From NCBI RefSeq assembly GCF_019218885.1, contig NZ_JAHUWT010000003.1, forward strand, positions 992,001 to 1,056,000: a DNA stretch of 64,000 bases. The letters run 5' to 3'. Position numbers and translations under genes: made by a program. The notes beneath the pieces are model-generated. The model worked only from the letters and a program-made list of their open reading frames with translations. It was not told the DNA's origin and made no database searches. Positions 51,621 through 60,190 of the stretch are shown in pieces. This stretch comes from Bordetella sp. BOR01 (GTDB taxonomy: Bacteria; Pseudomonadota; Gammaproteobacteria; Burkholderiales; Burkholderiaceae_B). The first letter of the stretch is position 1. Every line of letters begins with the position of its first letter.

Positions 51621-52943
51621 ATGAGTCCGGCCCTGGAACTGCGCGTCCTGTCGGGCATGCACCGCGAAGCCCGCTGCCCCGCCAGCAACGGCGCGGTGCT
51701 GGGCGCCGACCCCGATTGCGACATCGTGCTGGCCGATACCGGACTGGGACCGCGCGCGGCGCGGCTGCGCGTCGGCACTCATGGCTGGGACCTGGTGCCT
51801 GACCCCGATGCAGCGTCCGCCCCCCCCCTCGCGCCAGGCGACCCCGCGACGCCCTTCAATCGGCCCCTGCCGCTGGGCCCTATCTGGATTACCGTCGCGC
51901 ACAGCGCCGACCCATGGACGGCGCTGCCGCTGGCGGCTAACGACGAATCCCCCCCGGCAGAGGCGATGCCTGCCCCGGCGGCCGATGCGCTCTCGGCTCG
52001 ACCCGCGCCACCCGTACCCAGCCGGCCGATCGTTCCTCCGCCGCGCAAGCGGGATACCTGGCCCATGGTTCTGGGGCTGGGCGCAGTCGTCCTGGCGGTG
52101 CTGGTCGTCATCCTGATGAGCCAACTGCTGCCCGGCGATCCCCGGCCGACGCCACCTGTCGACCCCCGCGCCGCGGCCCAGCAGTCGCTGGGCAAGATCT
52201 CGGCCGCCATCGACCGCTTGGGCCTGAGTTCGCGGCTGCACATCGCCATATTGCCCAATGGCACCGTACGGGTATCAGGCTGGGTACGCAATGCGGCCGA
52301 ACAAGACCGGCTGGCAGCCACGTTGTCGCAGATCTGGCCCATGCCCGCCATGCGCGTCAGCGTCGAAGACGTAGCCATCGAAACCGCGGCAAATGCGCTG
52401 AAAGCCTTCAGCGTCAAATATGTGCCCCGCTACGATGGCGATGGACGCCTGACGATCCTGGGTATTGCCGCCAGCGCGCGAGAACGTGCTTCGGCGCTGG
52501 ATGCGCTGCGCGCGCAGCTGCCTGGCATGACCGTATTGGGTAATGACATCGCGCTGGCCCCCCAGGTCGCCGACGATTTTGCCCGGCAATTGGCCGAAGC
52601 CGGGTTGTCCGGGGTATCGCTGACCTGGAAGCCCCATTTTCTGGAGGCTGGCGCACAAGCCCTGGACGATTATCAACTGGAGCAACTGCAGACACTGATT
52701 GCCCGTTTCAACACGACTCACGTAGACGTTGTGCAAGTGGCTCAGTCTACGGGCGAGCGGCAGTATGCCGATTCGGTGCCGTTCACCATACGTAGTGTGG
52801 TCAGCGGCCCGCAGCCTTTCATCGTGCTGCAGGACGGCAGCAAACTGCTGGTGGGAGGCGTGCATGGCCAATATCGCTTGACGGCCATAGAACCCACGCG
52901 CATCATTTTCGAAGGGCCCCGGCCGGCCATCATCCTGCGCTAA
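51621..52943 (+). CDS. bscD: T3SS inner-membrane ring protein BscD (SctD)
   Basis: This is a 440-residue bitopic protein: a cytoplasmic FHA-like domain at the N-terminus (LELRVLSGMHREARCPASNG with LGADPDCDIVL), a Pro/Ala-rich linker, one membrane segment (WPMVLGLGAVVLAVLVVILM, about 147-166) and a periplasmic region with repeated ring-building domains (LHIAILPNGTVRVSGWVRNA). The start is ATG 51621 with GGAGG upstream; an in-frame ATG at 51603 is not needed. It follows bcrD by 37 bases. Confidence 0.92.
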   Translation: MSPALELRVLSGMHREARCPASNGAVLGADPDCDIVLADTGLGPRAARLRVGTHGWDLVPDPDAASAPPLAPGDPATPFNRPLPLGPIWITVAHSADPWTALPLAANDESPPAEAMPAPAADALSARPAPPVPSRPIVPPPRKRDTWPMVLGLGAVVLAVLVVILMSQLLPGDPRPTPPVDPRAAAQQSLGKISAAIDRLGLSSRLHIAILPNGTVRVSGWVRNAAEQDRLAATLSQIWPMPAMRVSVEDVAIETAANALKAFSVKYVPRYDGDGRLTILGIAASARERASALDALRAQLPGMTVLGNDIALAPQVADDFARQLAEAGLSGVSLTWKPHFLEAGAQALDDYQLEQLQTLIARFNTTHVDVVQVAQSTGERQYADSVPFTIRSVVSGPQPFIVLQDGSKLLVGGVHGQYRLTAIEPTRIIFEGPRPAIILR

Positions 52944-52979
52944 GGCGCCTCGCAGCCCCATGTTGCCAATCTACCTACC

Positions 52980-53258
52980 ATGAACGCCACTGCTCTCACC
53001 GATCTCGAACAGCGTCTCGCGGCCCCCGATGGCCCCGCCGTGCGCGATGCACTGATCGCGCAAGCAAGGGTGCTCGAAGCGCGGCTGCAAGCCCGCATGG
53101 CGGCGGGCTTGTCTCGCACTGACTTTCCGGCCTGGCAAGCGGCCGCCAGCGCGGCCGCGGCCGCGCAGGAAGTGCTTGCCGCGTACCCATTGTCGCCGCC
53201 TCACGCCAGCCAGGCGTTGCCGCAAGCGGCGGCCATCCCCCCTTTCCCATCCCGCTAG
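52980..53258 (+). CDS. bscE: T3SS needle co-chaperone BscE (SctE-like chaperone)
   Basis: This is a 92-residue Ala-rich helical protein (LTDLEQRLAAPDGPAVRDAL, QARVLEARLQARMAAGL, WQAAASAAAAAQEVLAAYPL). By position before the needle gene it is the YscE-like chaperone that prevents premature needle assembly. Sequence support is limited to helix pattern and length. Confidence 0.72.
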   Translation: MNATALTDLEQRLAAPDGPAVRDALIAQARVLEARLQARMAAGLSRTDFPAWQAAASAAAAAQEVLAAYPLSPPHASQALPQAAAIPPFPSR

Positions 53259-53267
53259 GAGACATCC

Positions 53268-53534
53268 ATGGCGCTGAACGGTCTTACCGGTTCGTCCGGC
53301 CTGAATTTCAACGACGTCAACAACACCATCTACGACGGTATCCGCACCCAGGAAACCCAGTTGCGCGAAACCATGTCGAACATCGGCAGCAACGCAGACG
53401 GCAGCGTATCGCAAGCCGACATGCTGCAGATGCAGCAACGGATCCAGCAATGGACAATGATGGTGGAAATCCAAAGCACCATCACCAAGCAGATCGCCGA
53501 TTCGCTCAAGGGCGTCATTCAGAAGGCGTCCTGA
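53268..53534 (+). CDS. bscF: T3SS needle subunit BscF (SctF)
   Basis: This is an 88-residue needle protein. The two-helix pattern of YscF/PrgI-type needles is present, with NNTIYDGIRTQETQLRETMS and QQRIQQWTMMVEIQSTITKQ followed by IADSLKGVIQKAS. It is the last gene of the bopN operon and has GGAGA upstream of its ATG. Confidence 0.93.
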   Translation: MALNGLTGSSGLNFNDVNNTIYDGIRTQETQLRETMSNIGSNADGSVSQADMLQMQQRIQQWTMMVEIQSTITKQIADSLKGVIQKAS

Positions 53535-53553
53535 GCCACCAAGGGCCCCGCCA

Positions 53554-53571
53554 GCCTGATGCGAATCAGGC
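53554..53571. terminator. stem-loop between bscF and the effector gene
   Basis: GCCTGAT-GCGA-ATCAGGC makes a perfect 7-bp stem between the convergent ends. No T-run follows on either strand, so it is only a weak candidate for a shared transcript end. It overlaps the last codons of the minus-strand gene. Confidence 0.35.
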
Positions 53572-56415
53572 AGGCAAGAATCGATAACGCATCTGGACCG
53601 GCTTGGCCACTTCCATGGCCTGGGCATCGACTGCCACCAGCAACCCGAAGGTCACGATTACATCGCTGCCGGTCGGGTCCAGGGGGACGCCGTCCCGCAT
53701 GCCTTCGGGCAACAATATCGACGCTACCCCCAGTTCCGGAATATGCATGCGCACATCAAGCGCAAAACGTCCATCCGCCAAGCCTTCGACGTCGAAATGC
53801 ATGTAGCCTGGCCCGGTCGGTATCGCGGTAGTGCCGTCGGGCAGCTGTAGCGGAGAATCCGTGCCTATCGTGTCTAGGCCGGTCAGCAATGCACCGGCAA
53901 TCTGCTGGTTCATGATATGCGTCAGCTTTTCGGTTGTGACTTCCCCGGCCACCCTTTGCAGGGCGTCAAGCGATCGCGCCACGGCTTGCTCGCGCTTGCT
54001 TCCGACCAGCTTGCCCACCAACGACGATTCGCTGATCGGCCGATTCTGCTTGTCCTGTCCCAACACCGAGAATGTCACGCTAGGCCGTTCGATGGCATCG
54101 AGCACGAACTGGTGGCTGACCGTAAACGACTGCATGCGCGTACCGTTGCTGAGTTCTATCGTTTGATTCGGCCAGGTGTCTTTACTGGCGGGCAACGCCA
54201 GCTCAGCGTCCAGCTTTTCGCGGGCGGCGCGGGCCAGCGTCATTCTCGCCTCACCCGACACAGGCTCGTAATCCATGCCAAATTCCGTGCGTAGCACCGC
54301 CACCAGCTCGGGGGACACCACAACAGGTGATTGTGCCTGTCCTTGTATATTGGCTGGGCCGTTCAGCGCGCTCGCCAACGCAGTCAACAAAGTCGAAGCC
54401 ATGTCCAGCAAGGCAATTTGCCCATCGGCGGCACTTGTCACGTATTCGCGCACGGTATCGGCATCTTGTGTATGTTCAAAGCCTTGGTGCGCCAGCGCCA
54501 TCTTCACCTCTTGCAGCACCTGATTGGCCGATCCTAACCGCGGGCCGATGTAGCGCGCTGCGTTCCGTAATATGTCGTCATTGCCCGCCATCTTGGCTAT
54601 CGTGCTTTCGATGACGCTATCCAGCGCCTGGACCCGGTCGTCGCCGCCCATGCCTGTTCCGAATACGCTCAGTTTGTCCATCCCGTCTGCGGCTTGTCCA
54701 GCCACGTCGCGCACTGCACGCATCAGAGTGGCGATATCGGCGTCGCCGGCCAACAGCGTAACCAGATCGGTAATAGGCCGATGCAGGGGCTGCATTAATG
54801 CGTTGCCACGAAGCGTGACTTCAGATTTCATGGCACGAGCGTAAAAGTCCAGCCCGAATTCGGTCAGCTCGTCGCTGGCAGCACGCAGGTGTCCCAGTTC
54901 ACGATGCGTCAGTTCTCTCAACGAAGCCTCGGACAAGGGTCCATCCCTGTCATCCGCGGCACGGAACAGCGCCTGAGCGCCACTAACTGCGGCGCAAAGC
55001 GCATCCCGCCTCGCACCGTCCATGGTTTCTCCGAACGTGTCATGAAATATCCGCGAGGCGTTCACTGCGCCACTCAATGCGCGCAAGGCTTCTGCCGCTA
55101 AACCGCGATTGCCCTCGCTTGCCGCCCACTCCAGGTTAGACAAGGCAAGGTCCACGCCTGCGTGGAACTCATCGGCGAGCACGTCGTAAGCATTCTGGAC
55201 GATTGGCTGCACAATCCCGGCCTCGTCTGGTCCCAGTTGCGCGGCCGCCTTCGCTATCGCGGCCAGCTGCACGTAGTCCAATTTCGTAATCAAACGCTCG
55301 GCCGTTTCCTGGCCGGCCGCCGCCATCGCTCTGGACACCGCCACTTCATCGGCCAGATCGCCCAATCCCAGCTCACGACCGCCAAGCTTTGCCACCTCCC
55401 GCTGGGCCATGTCATATACCATTTGAGCGTCGTGACCTTGTGCGATGCCGTCTTTCATCGCGCTGCCTTGTCGCTGGACTTCATCATCCAGGCGCGCCCC
55501 CGCCGTCTGGTAGACCGCTTTTTGCATGTCCTCGAGCAGGGGAATGTAACTCGACGCCTCATTCTGACAATGTTCCCGGACGATGGTCTTCATATCTTCG
55601 AACGCCGTTTTGCTATCGCCATCACGGCGCGAAGATAAAGCCCGCACTAGTGCTCCCAACTCTTTGTTCGGCACTCGTTGCATGGCCCGTGTTGCGAAGT
55701 CCTCAGAGGGATATTTCGTAAAGTCCAGGCTGTCGGCCGCGATGGTAAGTGCTCGCAGTGCGTCATCCAGTTTGCCTCCATCGATTTTATTGCGTCTGCT
55801 GATGGCCGGCAGGAACACCTTGCAGAACGCCTCGCCTGCGCGCGCAGCATGTTCGTCGACGACATTCTGCTCGATCGTATCAAGCCACACCTGCGCTTCG
55901 GATCGGACCAATGGCGTTAATGTCTGCGCGATTTCCTGGCGCACCCAGCTCTTGGATAAGATGCCGTTCCTCAATGCCTGCAAGTCCACATCGCTAAGAG
56001 CACGCGTATGCCGTCGCAGCACAGGCCCGAGGAGTTCGCTTGGGGTACCGCCCGCTGACAGCTTTTCCACATCGACCTGCATCCGTTTCAGGGCTGCCAC
56101 GACGGCCCGCTTGTCTTTGCCTGTATCCCCATTTGCAGTCAGTGCCCCCAACAAGCTGCCTGTATTGCGGCTGAACTCGCGCGCGGCGGCCAGCGCTTCC
56201 GTCTGCGCGCGTTGCTGCGGCGTTTGCCTGATAGAGACAACCATCGCCGACAGGCTGGCCGCCATACGCTTGAATATGTTGGGCCGTCTGGCCCGCGGTG
56301 TTGCTCCGGGGCTCCCGCGAAACCTCAGATTGCCGACGCGCCCCAAGGCCGCGTCGCCATAATCCTGCTGCACCGCACGCTGTACGGTTGCGGCGTCTAC
56401 ATTGCGTATGGGCAT
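53566..56415 (-). CDS. unrecognised 949-residue candidate T3SS effector
   Basis: I do not recognise a family. The protein is 949 residues, has no signal peptide or membrane segment, and appears mostly helical over residues 60-700. A basic N-terminal patch (RRPNIFKRMAASLSAMVVSI, about 43-62) is followed by long charged/Ala helices, and the last 250 residues look more beta-rich (IELSNGTRMQSFTVSHQFVL, HFDVEGLADGRFALDVRMHI). Only a few Cys are present and no catalytic motif is evident. It starts at ATG 56415 with GGGGAG upstream, 12 bases after a CesT-type chaperone gene, and an ECF-type promoter element precedes the pair. Base composition looks clearly lower in GC than in the neighbours, as expected for an acquired effector. 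Effector function is inferred, not shown. Confidence 0.72.
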   Translation of the reverse strand: MPIRNVDAATVQRAVQQDYGDAALGRVGNLRFRGSPGATPRARRPNIFKRMAASLSAMVVSIRQTPQQRAQTEALAAAREFSRNTGSLLGALTANGDTGKDKRAVVAALKRMQVDVEKLSAGGTPSELLGPVLRRHTRALSDVDLQALRNGILSKSWVRQEIAQTLTPLVRSEAQVWLDTIEQNVVDEHAARAGEAFCKVFLPAISRRNKIDGGKLDDALRALTIAADSLDFTKYPSEDFATRAMQRVPNKELGALVRALSSRRDGDSKTAFEDMKTIVREHCQNEASSYIPLLEDMQKAVYQTAGARLDDEVQRQGSAMKDGIAQGHDAQMVYDMAQREVAKLGGRELGLGDLADEVAVSRAMAAAGQETAERLITKLDYVQLAAIAKAAAQLGPDEAGIVQPIVQNAYDVLADEFHAGVDLALSNLEWAASEGNRGLAAEALRALSGAVNASRIFHDTFGETMDGARRDALCAAVSGAQALFRAADDRDGPLSEASLRELTHRELGHLRAASDELTEFGLDFYARAMKSEVTLRGNALMQPLHRPITDLVTLLAGDADIATLMRAVRDVAGQAADGMDKLSVFGTGMGGDDRVQALDSVIESTIAKMAGNDDILRNAARYIGPRLGSANQVLQEVKMALAHQGFEHTQDADTVREYVTSAADGQIALLDMASTLLTALASALNGPANIQGQAQSPVVVSPELVAVLRTEFGMDYEPVSGEARMTLARAAREKLDAELALPASKDTWPNQTIELSNGTRMQSFTVSHQFVLDAIERPSVTFSVLGQDKQNRPISESSLVGKLVGSKREQAVARSLDALQRVAGEVTTEKLTHIMNQQIAGALLTGLDTIGTDSPLQLPDGTTAIPTGPGYMHFDVEGLADGRFALDVRMHIPELGVASILLPEGMRDGVPLDPTGSDVIVTFGLLVAVDAQAMEVAKPVQMRYRFLPA

Positions 56416-56427
56416 GGTTGGCTCCCC

Positions 56428-56883
56428 TCAGGCGCGTTGCTCGAATGCAGTCAATGGCCCTGTCGGTTCCGGCTTCGAACCCACGGAAACAGTGGTGACA
56501 AGCCGGTCGCGCCATTCCAGGGCTACCTGTGCCATCGATTCCACCATTTGCGACAGCGCCTGCACATCGGCCCGATCCAAGTCCAGCCGGCGCGTCAGAA
56601 GCAGATCGCCGGTAACCTCGTCCAGCCCCAACGTAGCGCCGTCTGTATCGTAACCAAATGCATTGGCGGCCAGCATGGCGCGATACCACGTCAGCCGTTG
56701 TGCAGGATCTGCAGGTTCCAAGCCGACGACGGCATAGCAATGCAGCCGATCGACCGCCGCATCGTGCTCCAGGTTCAGCGTGATGCCGTTCTCGAAGGCC
56801 AGCGCCAAAGTGCCGGTGTCTCCCAACGACAATTCAATGCCGGCCTCCTGGCCAAATAACGCAACGAGAGTAGATGCTTGCAT
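56428..56883 (-). CDS. CesT-type T3SS effector chaperone
   Basis: This 151-residue acidic protein has the class I chaperone pattern: an N-terminal helix (STLVALFGQEAGIELSLGD), antiparallel strands (LALAFENGITLNLEHD, RLHCYAVVGLEPAD), WYRAMLAANAFGYDTDGATL (typical middle block), LLLTRRLDLDRADVQALSQM and a long C-terminal helix. The next gene, 12 bases on, codes for the 949-residue protein, its likely client. ATG 56883 lies 69 bases after the ECF-type promoter element. Confidence 0.82.
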   Translation of the reverse strand: MQASTLVALFGQEAGIELSLGDTGTLALAFENGITLNLEHDAAVDRLHCYAVVGLEPADPAQRLTWYRAMLAANAFGYDTDGATLGLDEVTGDLLLTRRLDLDRADVQALSQMVESMAQVALEWRDRLVTTVSVGSKPEPTGPLTAFEQRA

Positions 56884-56951
56884 GGACCGACCTCATGGGC
56901 GAATGGAACAAGGCCCATGCGTCTGGTATATCGCAAGGGACCTGGCCGTTC

Positions 56952-56978
56952 AGTAACCGTGGGGTCGGGATCAGTTCC
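56952..56978 (-). promoter_or_regulatory. ECF-type promoter for the chaperone-effector pair
   Basis: On the minus strand GGAACT (56973-56978) and GTTACT (56952-56957) are 15 bases apart. It is the fifth copy of the T3SS promoter pattern here and lies in the gap between the two CesT-type genes. Confidence 0.7.
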
Positions 56979-56994
56979 GTCGCCGTCTGGGGAA

Positions 56995-57438
56995 TTACAC
57001 CGATTGCAGGTATACCGCCGGATTGCGAATCGGTTCCCGAATGTTGGCTGCTTGGTCGCGCAGCCGCATCTGCCAGGTCTCGGCCTGGTTCAGCAGGGTT
57101 TCCAGCGCTGTTGCCAGTGCTTGCCCATTGCACTCGGTCAGGGGTATTGACAATTGAAGATGGGCGCGGCCGTCAGGCGCAAGACAAGCCACGACGCCAC
57201 AACCAGCTTGCATGAAGTTCGCCTTGGCCATCAGTTCGGCATGCGCCGCATTGGCCGGCCCCGTGTCCAGGGCACACGACAGCAGCACTTGCCTGTGGGC
57301 ACGCATGTCGACCAGTTGCACCGCAAGGCTGCCGTCGAAAACGAGCTGGCACAAGCCGTCCCCCGTGGGAGCAAGGCTTGAAATCCCTAATAATTGGCCA
57401 AGCTCGGAAAGTATCCGCTCGAAGGTCGAATCAGACAC
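56995..57438 (-). CDS. second CesT-type chaperone, client unknown
   Basis: This is a 147-residue protein with class I chaperone features: SDSTFERILSELGQLLGISS at the N-terminus, strands LCQLVFDGSLAVQLVDMRAH and VLLSCALDTGPANA, the middle block LMAKANFMQAGCGVVACLAP, and a C-terminal helix LATALETLLNQAETWQMRLR. The start is GTG 57438. The neighbouring effector pair has its own promoter downstream of this gene, so its client may be encoded elsewhere or it may serve the same effector. No ECF-type element is seen upstream of it. Confidence 0.72.
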   Translation of the reverse strand: MSDSTFERILSELGQLLGISSLAPTGDGLCQLVFDGSLAVQLVDMRAHRQVLLSCALDTGPANAAHAELMAKANFMQAGCGVVACLAPDGRAHLQLSIPLTECNGQALATALETLLNQAETWQMRLRDQAANIREPIRNPAVYLQSV

Positions 57439-57935
57439 AGCGGGACTCGAATAGGCAGCAGGAAAGCATCACATTGTAGGCTCAATGCAGGCTCAAATTT
57501 TAGACTTTCGCATAATTTGTTTCATTCCTACAAAGCAGTATCGGCCGTTTGCAATACTAGTCAGCGGCGTTGTGCCAGCATCCTCGTCTGCTTTCGTTGG
57601 GTTGAAGTAAGTATTCACCGTCACTAAAAACTTCCCGGGTGAAACATACGGCCTGTGGATAACCTCTAAGTCAGCGCTCTGTGCACAGCATGTGGACCCC
57701 GATTGAACAAGTAAGCGTTTTTCCGCGTCGTTAAAAGTTGTTCAACTTGGCCCTTTGTACAAAACAGAAGTCCTGCACAGCCAAAAACCGTTTCAAGGAC
57801 ATGAAAATATTGGGAAATTTTGAGTTAATGCAGTTATCCACAGGCCTTATTAATCATTAGTCTTTATATATAGAAGAAGAGAAGAGAAAAAACACTCATG
57901 CGCTACCGCCACGCGCCAATCCAAGAATTCAAACC
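57439..57935. other. AT-rich gene-free region with DnaA boxes, possible oriC
   Basis: About 500 bases hold no gene and are richer in A+T than their surroundings. Perfect DnaA boxes TTATCCACA lie at 57654-57662 (minus) and 57834-57842 (plus), 180 bases apart in opposite orientation. Weaker box-like sites include CTGTGCACA near 57680. An AT-rich run (57846-57892, with TTTATATATAG) follows the right box and could unwind. Genes on the two sides are divergent and mostly point away. This is consistent with a replication origin, but dnaA, gidA or parAB are not in the window. It could instead be a DnaA-controlled promoter region for bctD. Confidence 0.45.
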
Positions 57936-58613
57936 ATGCGTATCCTGCTCATAGAAGACGAAGCCGAGTTGGCCAGATGGCTGTCGCGCAGCCTGGCCCG
58001 CCATGCCGGTTTCGTGGTGGAATGGGCCGACGATGGACTGCTGGCCGAAAGGCGCCTGGCCGTCGAAGAATTCGATGCCGTCATCCTGGACCTGGGCCTG
58101 CCAGGCATGGACGGGCATACCTTGCTGTCGAAAATCCGCGCCCGTGACGACCGCACGCCAGTGCTGGTGCTCACGGCCCGCGATTCGCTGGCCGAACGCG
58201 TGGGCACCCTGCACGAAGGCGCCGATGACTTCCTGCCCAAGCCTTTCATCCTGGAAGAACTGGAAGCCCGGCTCACGGCACTGATCCGGCGCAGCCGTGG
58301 CCGCGAACACCCGCGGCTGGCGCTGGGCAACCTGATGCTGGATACTTCGGCGCAGCGTTTCACGGTACATGGCCAGCCCCTGCAGCTTTCGCCGCGCGAA
58401 CATGCCGTGTTGCGCGTACTCATCCAGCGCAGCGGCGAACCCATGACCAAGCAGCAAATCCTGGATCGCATCCAGACCGACGATTCCGACATCAATCTCG
58501 AAGCCATCGAAGTCCTGGTGCACCGATTGCGCAAGAAACTGGCCGATACCGGCGTGCAGATCGTCACTTTGCGCGGCATGGGCTATTGCCTGGAGGCTCT
58601 TCTTGAAAACTAG
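57936..58613 (+). CDS. bctD: response regulator BctD (TctD-like)
   Basis: This is a 225-residue OmpR-family regulator: receiver domain with IEDEAELARWLSRSLA, the phospho-acceptor Asp in VILDLGLPGMDG (about residue 51), Lys in DDFLPKPFILEEL, and a winged helix with LSPREHAVLRVLIQ and VHRLRKKLADTGVQIVTLRG then MGYCLE. It is the partner of the next gene and probably controls bctCBA. ATG 57936 (MRILLIEDE). Confidence 0.9.
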   Translation: MRILLIEDEAELARWLSRSLARHAGFVVEWADDGLLAERRLAVEEFDAVILDLGLPGMDGHTLLSKIRARDDRTPVLVLTARDSLAERVGTLHEGADDFLPKPFILEELEARLTALIRRSRGREHPRLALGNLMLDTSAQRFTVHGQPLQLSPREHAVLRVLIQRSGEPMTKQQILDRIQTDDSDINLEAIEVLVHRLRKKLADTGVQIVTLRGMGYCLEALLEN

Positions 58614-60075
58614 GGCCGGCCGCTGGGCAAAGCCTGCGCATCACCGCACCCTGAAATCGCTGCTGCTGTGGTGGCTGATCCCGGCCCTGGTCTTCATCAT
58701 GCTGGTCGCCCTGTGGCTGTCGAACTACCAGTTGCGGCACCAGGTCGACCTGGCCTACGACCGGTCGCTGTCGGGCGCCCTGCGATCCATCGATCACAAC
58801 ATATCCACAGCCAGTGGCGGCCTGGCCATGGAACAGCCGTACCTGATGCTCGAATTCTTCGAGCTCACCGCCAACGGCAGCGTGTATTACCGGGTGGCCA
58901 CCGAAGACGGCCTGGCCGAGATTGGCAGCCCCAACCTGCCATTGCCCGACAAACCGCTGGTATCGGGGCAGCCGCAGTTTTTCTACGCCGAATACCAGGG
59001 CGTACCCTTGCGGGTGGCGGCGCTGGCGCGCCCGATGGATCCGCCCCTGTACAACGACACCGGGGGCCGGGTCATCGTGCAGGTGGCCGAAACACTCGAA
59101 TCGCGGCAAGACTTCCTCGACCGGGCATTGCTGCGGGCGCTCGAGCGCGACATCGTCGTCATTGCCATCGTCATCCTGGTGGTGGTCTGGAGCGTGTTCA
59201 TGGCGGTTCGCCCCCTCGAGCGTTTGCGCCAGGAAGTCGAAAGCCGGTCTGCAGACGATCTCAGCCCCGTGGACGCGCCCGACATCCCAGGTGAGGTCGT
59301 ACCCCTGGTCGACGCCGTAAACCTCCACATGGCCCGTTTTGCGGCCCAGGCGAGGCTGCAGCGGCAGTTCCTGGACGACGCCTCGCATCAGTTGCGCACG
59401 CCATTGTCGATTTTGCGCACCCAGACAGCCTACGCTTTGCGCGAATCCGATCCCCAGGAAGTACGCACCGTGCTGCTGGCCATGCAGGAAGGCCTGGACC
59501 GCGCCGTGCGCACAACCAACCAGATGCTGGCGCTGGCGCGCGCCAAGGATGCGCCGCTGGCCGAAGGCGGCCTGGCGCCCGAACCGGTCGATCTGGCCGA
59601 GATCGCGCAAGGGGTCATCCGCACCCTTTTGCCTGCCGCGCGGGCGCGCCAGTTGGATCTGGGTCTAGAGGCGTCCAGCTTGCCGGTACGCATCCAGGGC
59701 GTCGACTGGCTGCTTCGCGAAGCCCTCAGCAACCTGGTGGACAACGCCATACGCTATACCCCGCCAGCCAGCCAGGTGACGGTGCGGGTCTACGCCGACG
59801 AACGCCATGCCCGGGTCACCGTGGAAGACAGCGGGCCCGGCATGTCGGCCGAAGACATCGCGCGGGCCAGCGTCCGGTTTCGCCGCGGCGCCGCCGGCAA
59901 GAACAAGCCTGGCGCCGGGCTGGGCCTGGCCATCGTGGGCACGATAGTCGAGATCCACGGCGGCACGATGGTGTTGGAGAATCGCGCGCCGCTGCCGGGT
60001 CTGCGTGCGGCATTGGTGTTTACCCTAGGTTCATTCCCGAATGCTGCGGTGCGGCATGAAATTGCGGAAATCTGA
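58603..60075 (+). CDS. bctE: sensor histidine kinase BctE (TctE-like)
   Basis: This 490-residue membrane kinase overlaps bctD by 11 bases and starts at TTG 58603, with GGAGG just upstream. Domains are a first membrane segment (LLLWWLIPALVFIMLVALWL), a periplasmic TctE-type sensor domain, a second membrane segment (DIVVIAIVILVVVWSVFMAV), a HAMP-like linker, the phospho-acceptor His in FLDDASHQLRTPLSILRTQT, and an ATPase domain with EALSNLVDNAIRYTPPAS and VEDSGPGMSAEDI, GAGLGLAIV. In Bordetella pertussis BctE is reported to interact with the citrate-binding protein BctC. Confidence 0.9.
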   Translation: MKTRAGRWAKPAHHRTLKSLLLWWLIPALVFIMLVALWLSNYQLRHQVDLAYDRSLSGALRSIDHNISTASGGLAMEQPYLMLEFFELTANGSVYYRVATEDGLAEIGSPNLPLPDKPLVSGQPQFFYAEYQGVPLRVAALARPMDPPLYNDTGGRVIVQVAETLESRQDFLDRALLRALERDIVVIAIVILVVVWSVFMAVRPLERLRQEVESRSADDLSPVDAPDIPGEVVPLVDAVNLHMARFAAQARLQRQFLDDASHQLRTPLSILRTQTAYALRESDPQEVRTVLLAMQEGLDRAVRTTNQMLALARAKDAPLAEGGLAPEPVDLAEIAQGVIRTLLPAARARQLDLGLEASSLPVRIQGVDWLLREALSNLVDNAIRYTPPASQVTVRVYADERHARVTVEDSGPGMSAEDIARASVRFRRGAAGKNKPGAGLGLAIVGTIVEIHGGTMVLENRAPLPGLRAALVFTLGSFPNAAVRHEIAEI

Positions 60076-60190
60076 AAGCTTCCGGAAAGCCTGCGTTGGG
60101 TACGGTTCTGATCCGTTGGCCATGTGCCTGTGACAGGCATCTTGGCCCGCCGACGATGACATCCAAAAAGCGATTCACGGAGACCGCAAG

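Noticed and set aside
53566-56415. ExoU-like phospholipase effector (AxoU type)
   Set aside because: No GxSxG serine-lipase motif with a patatin-like context and no matching Asp-Gly motif was found in the protein.
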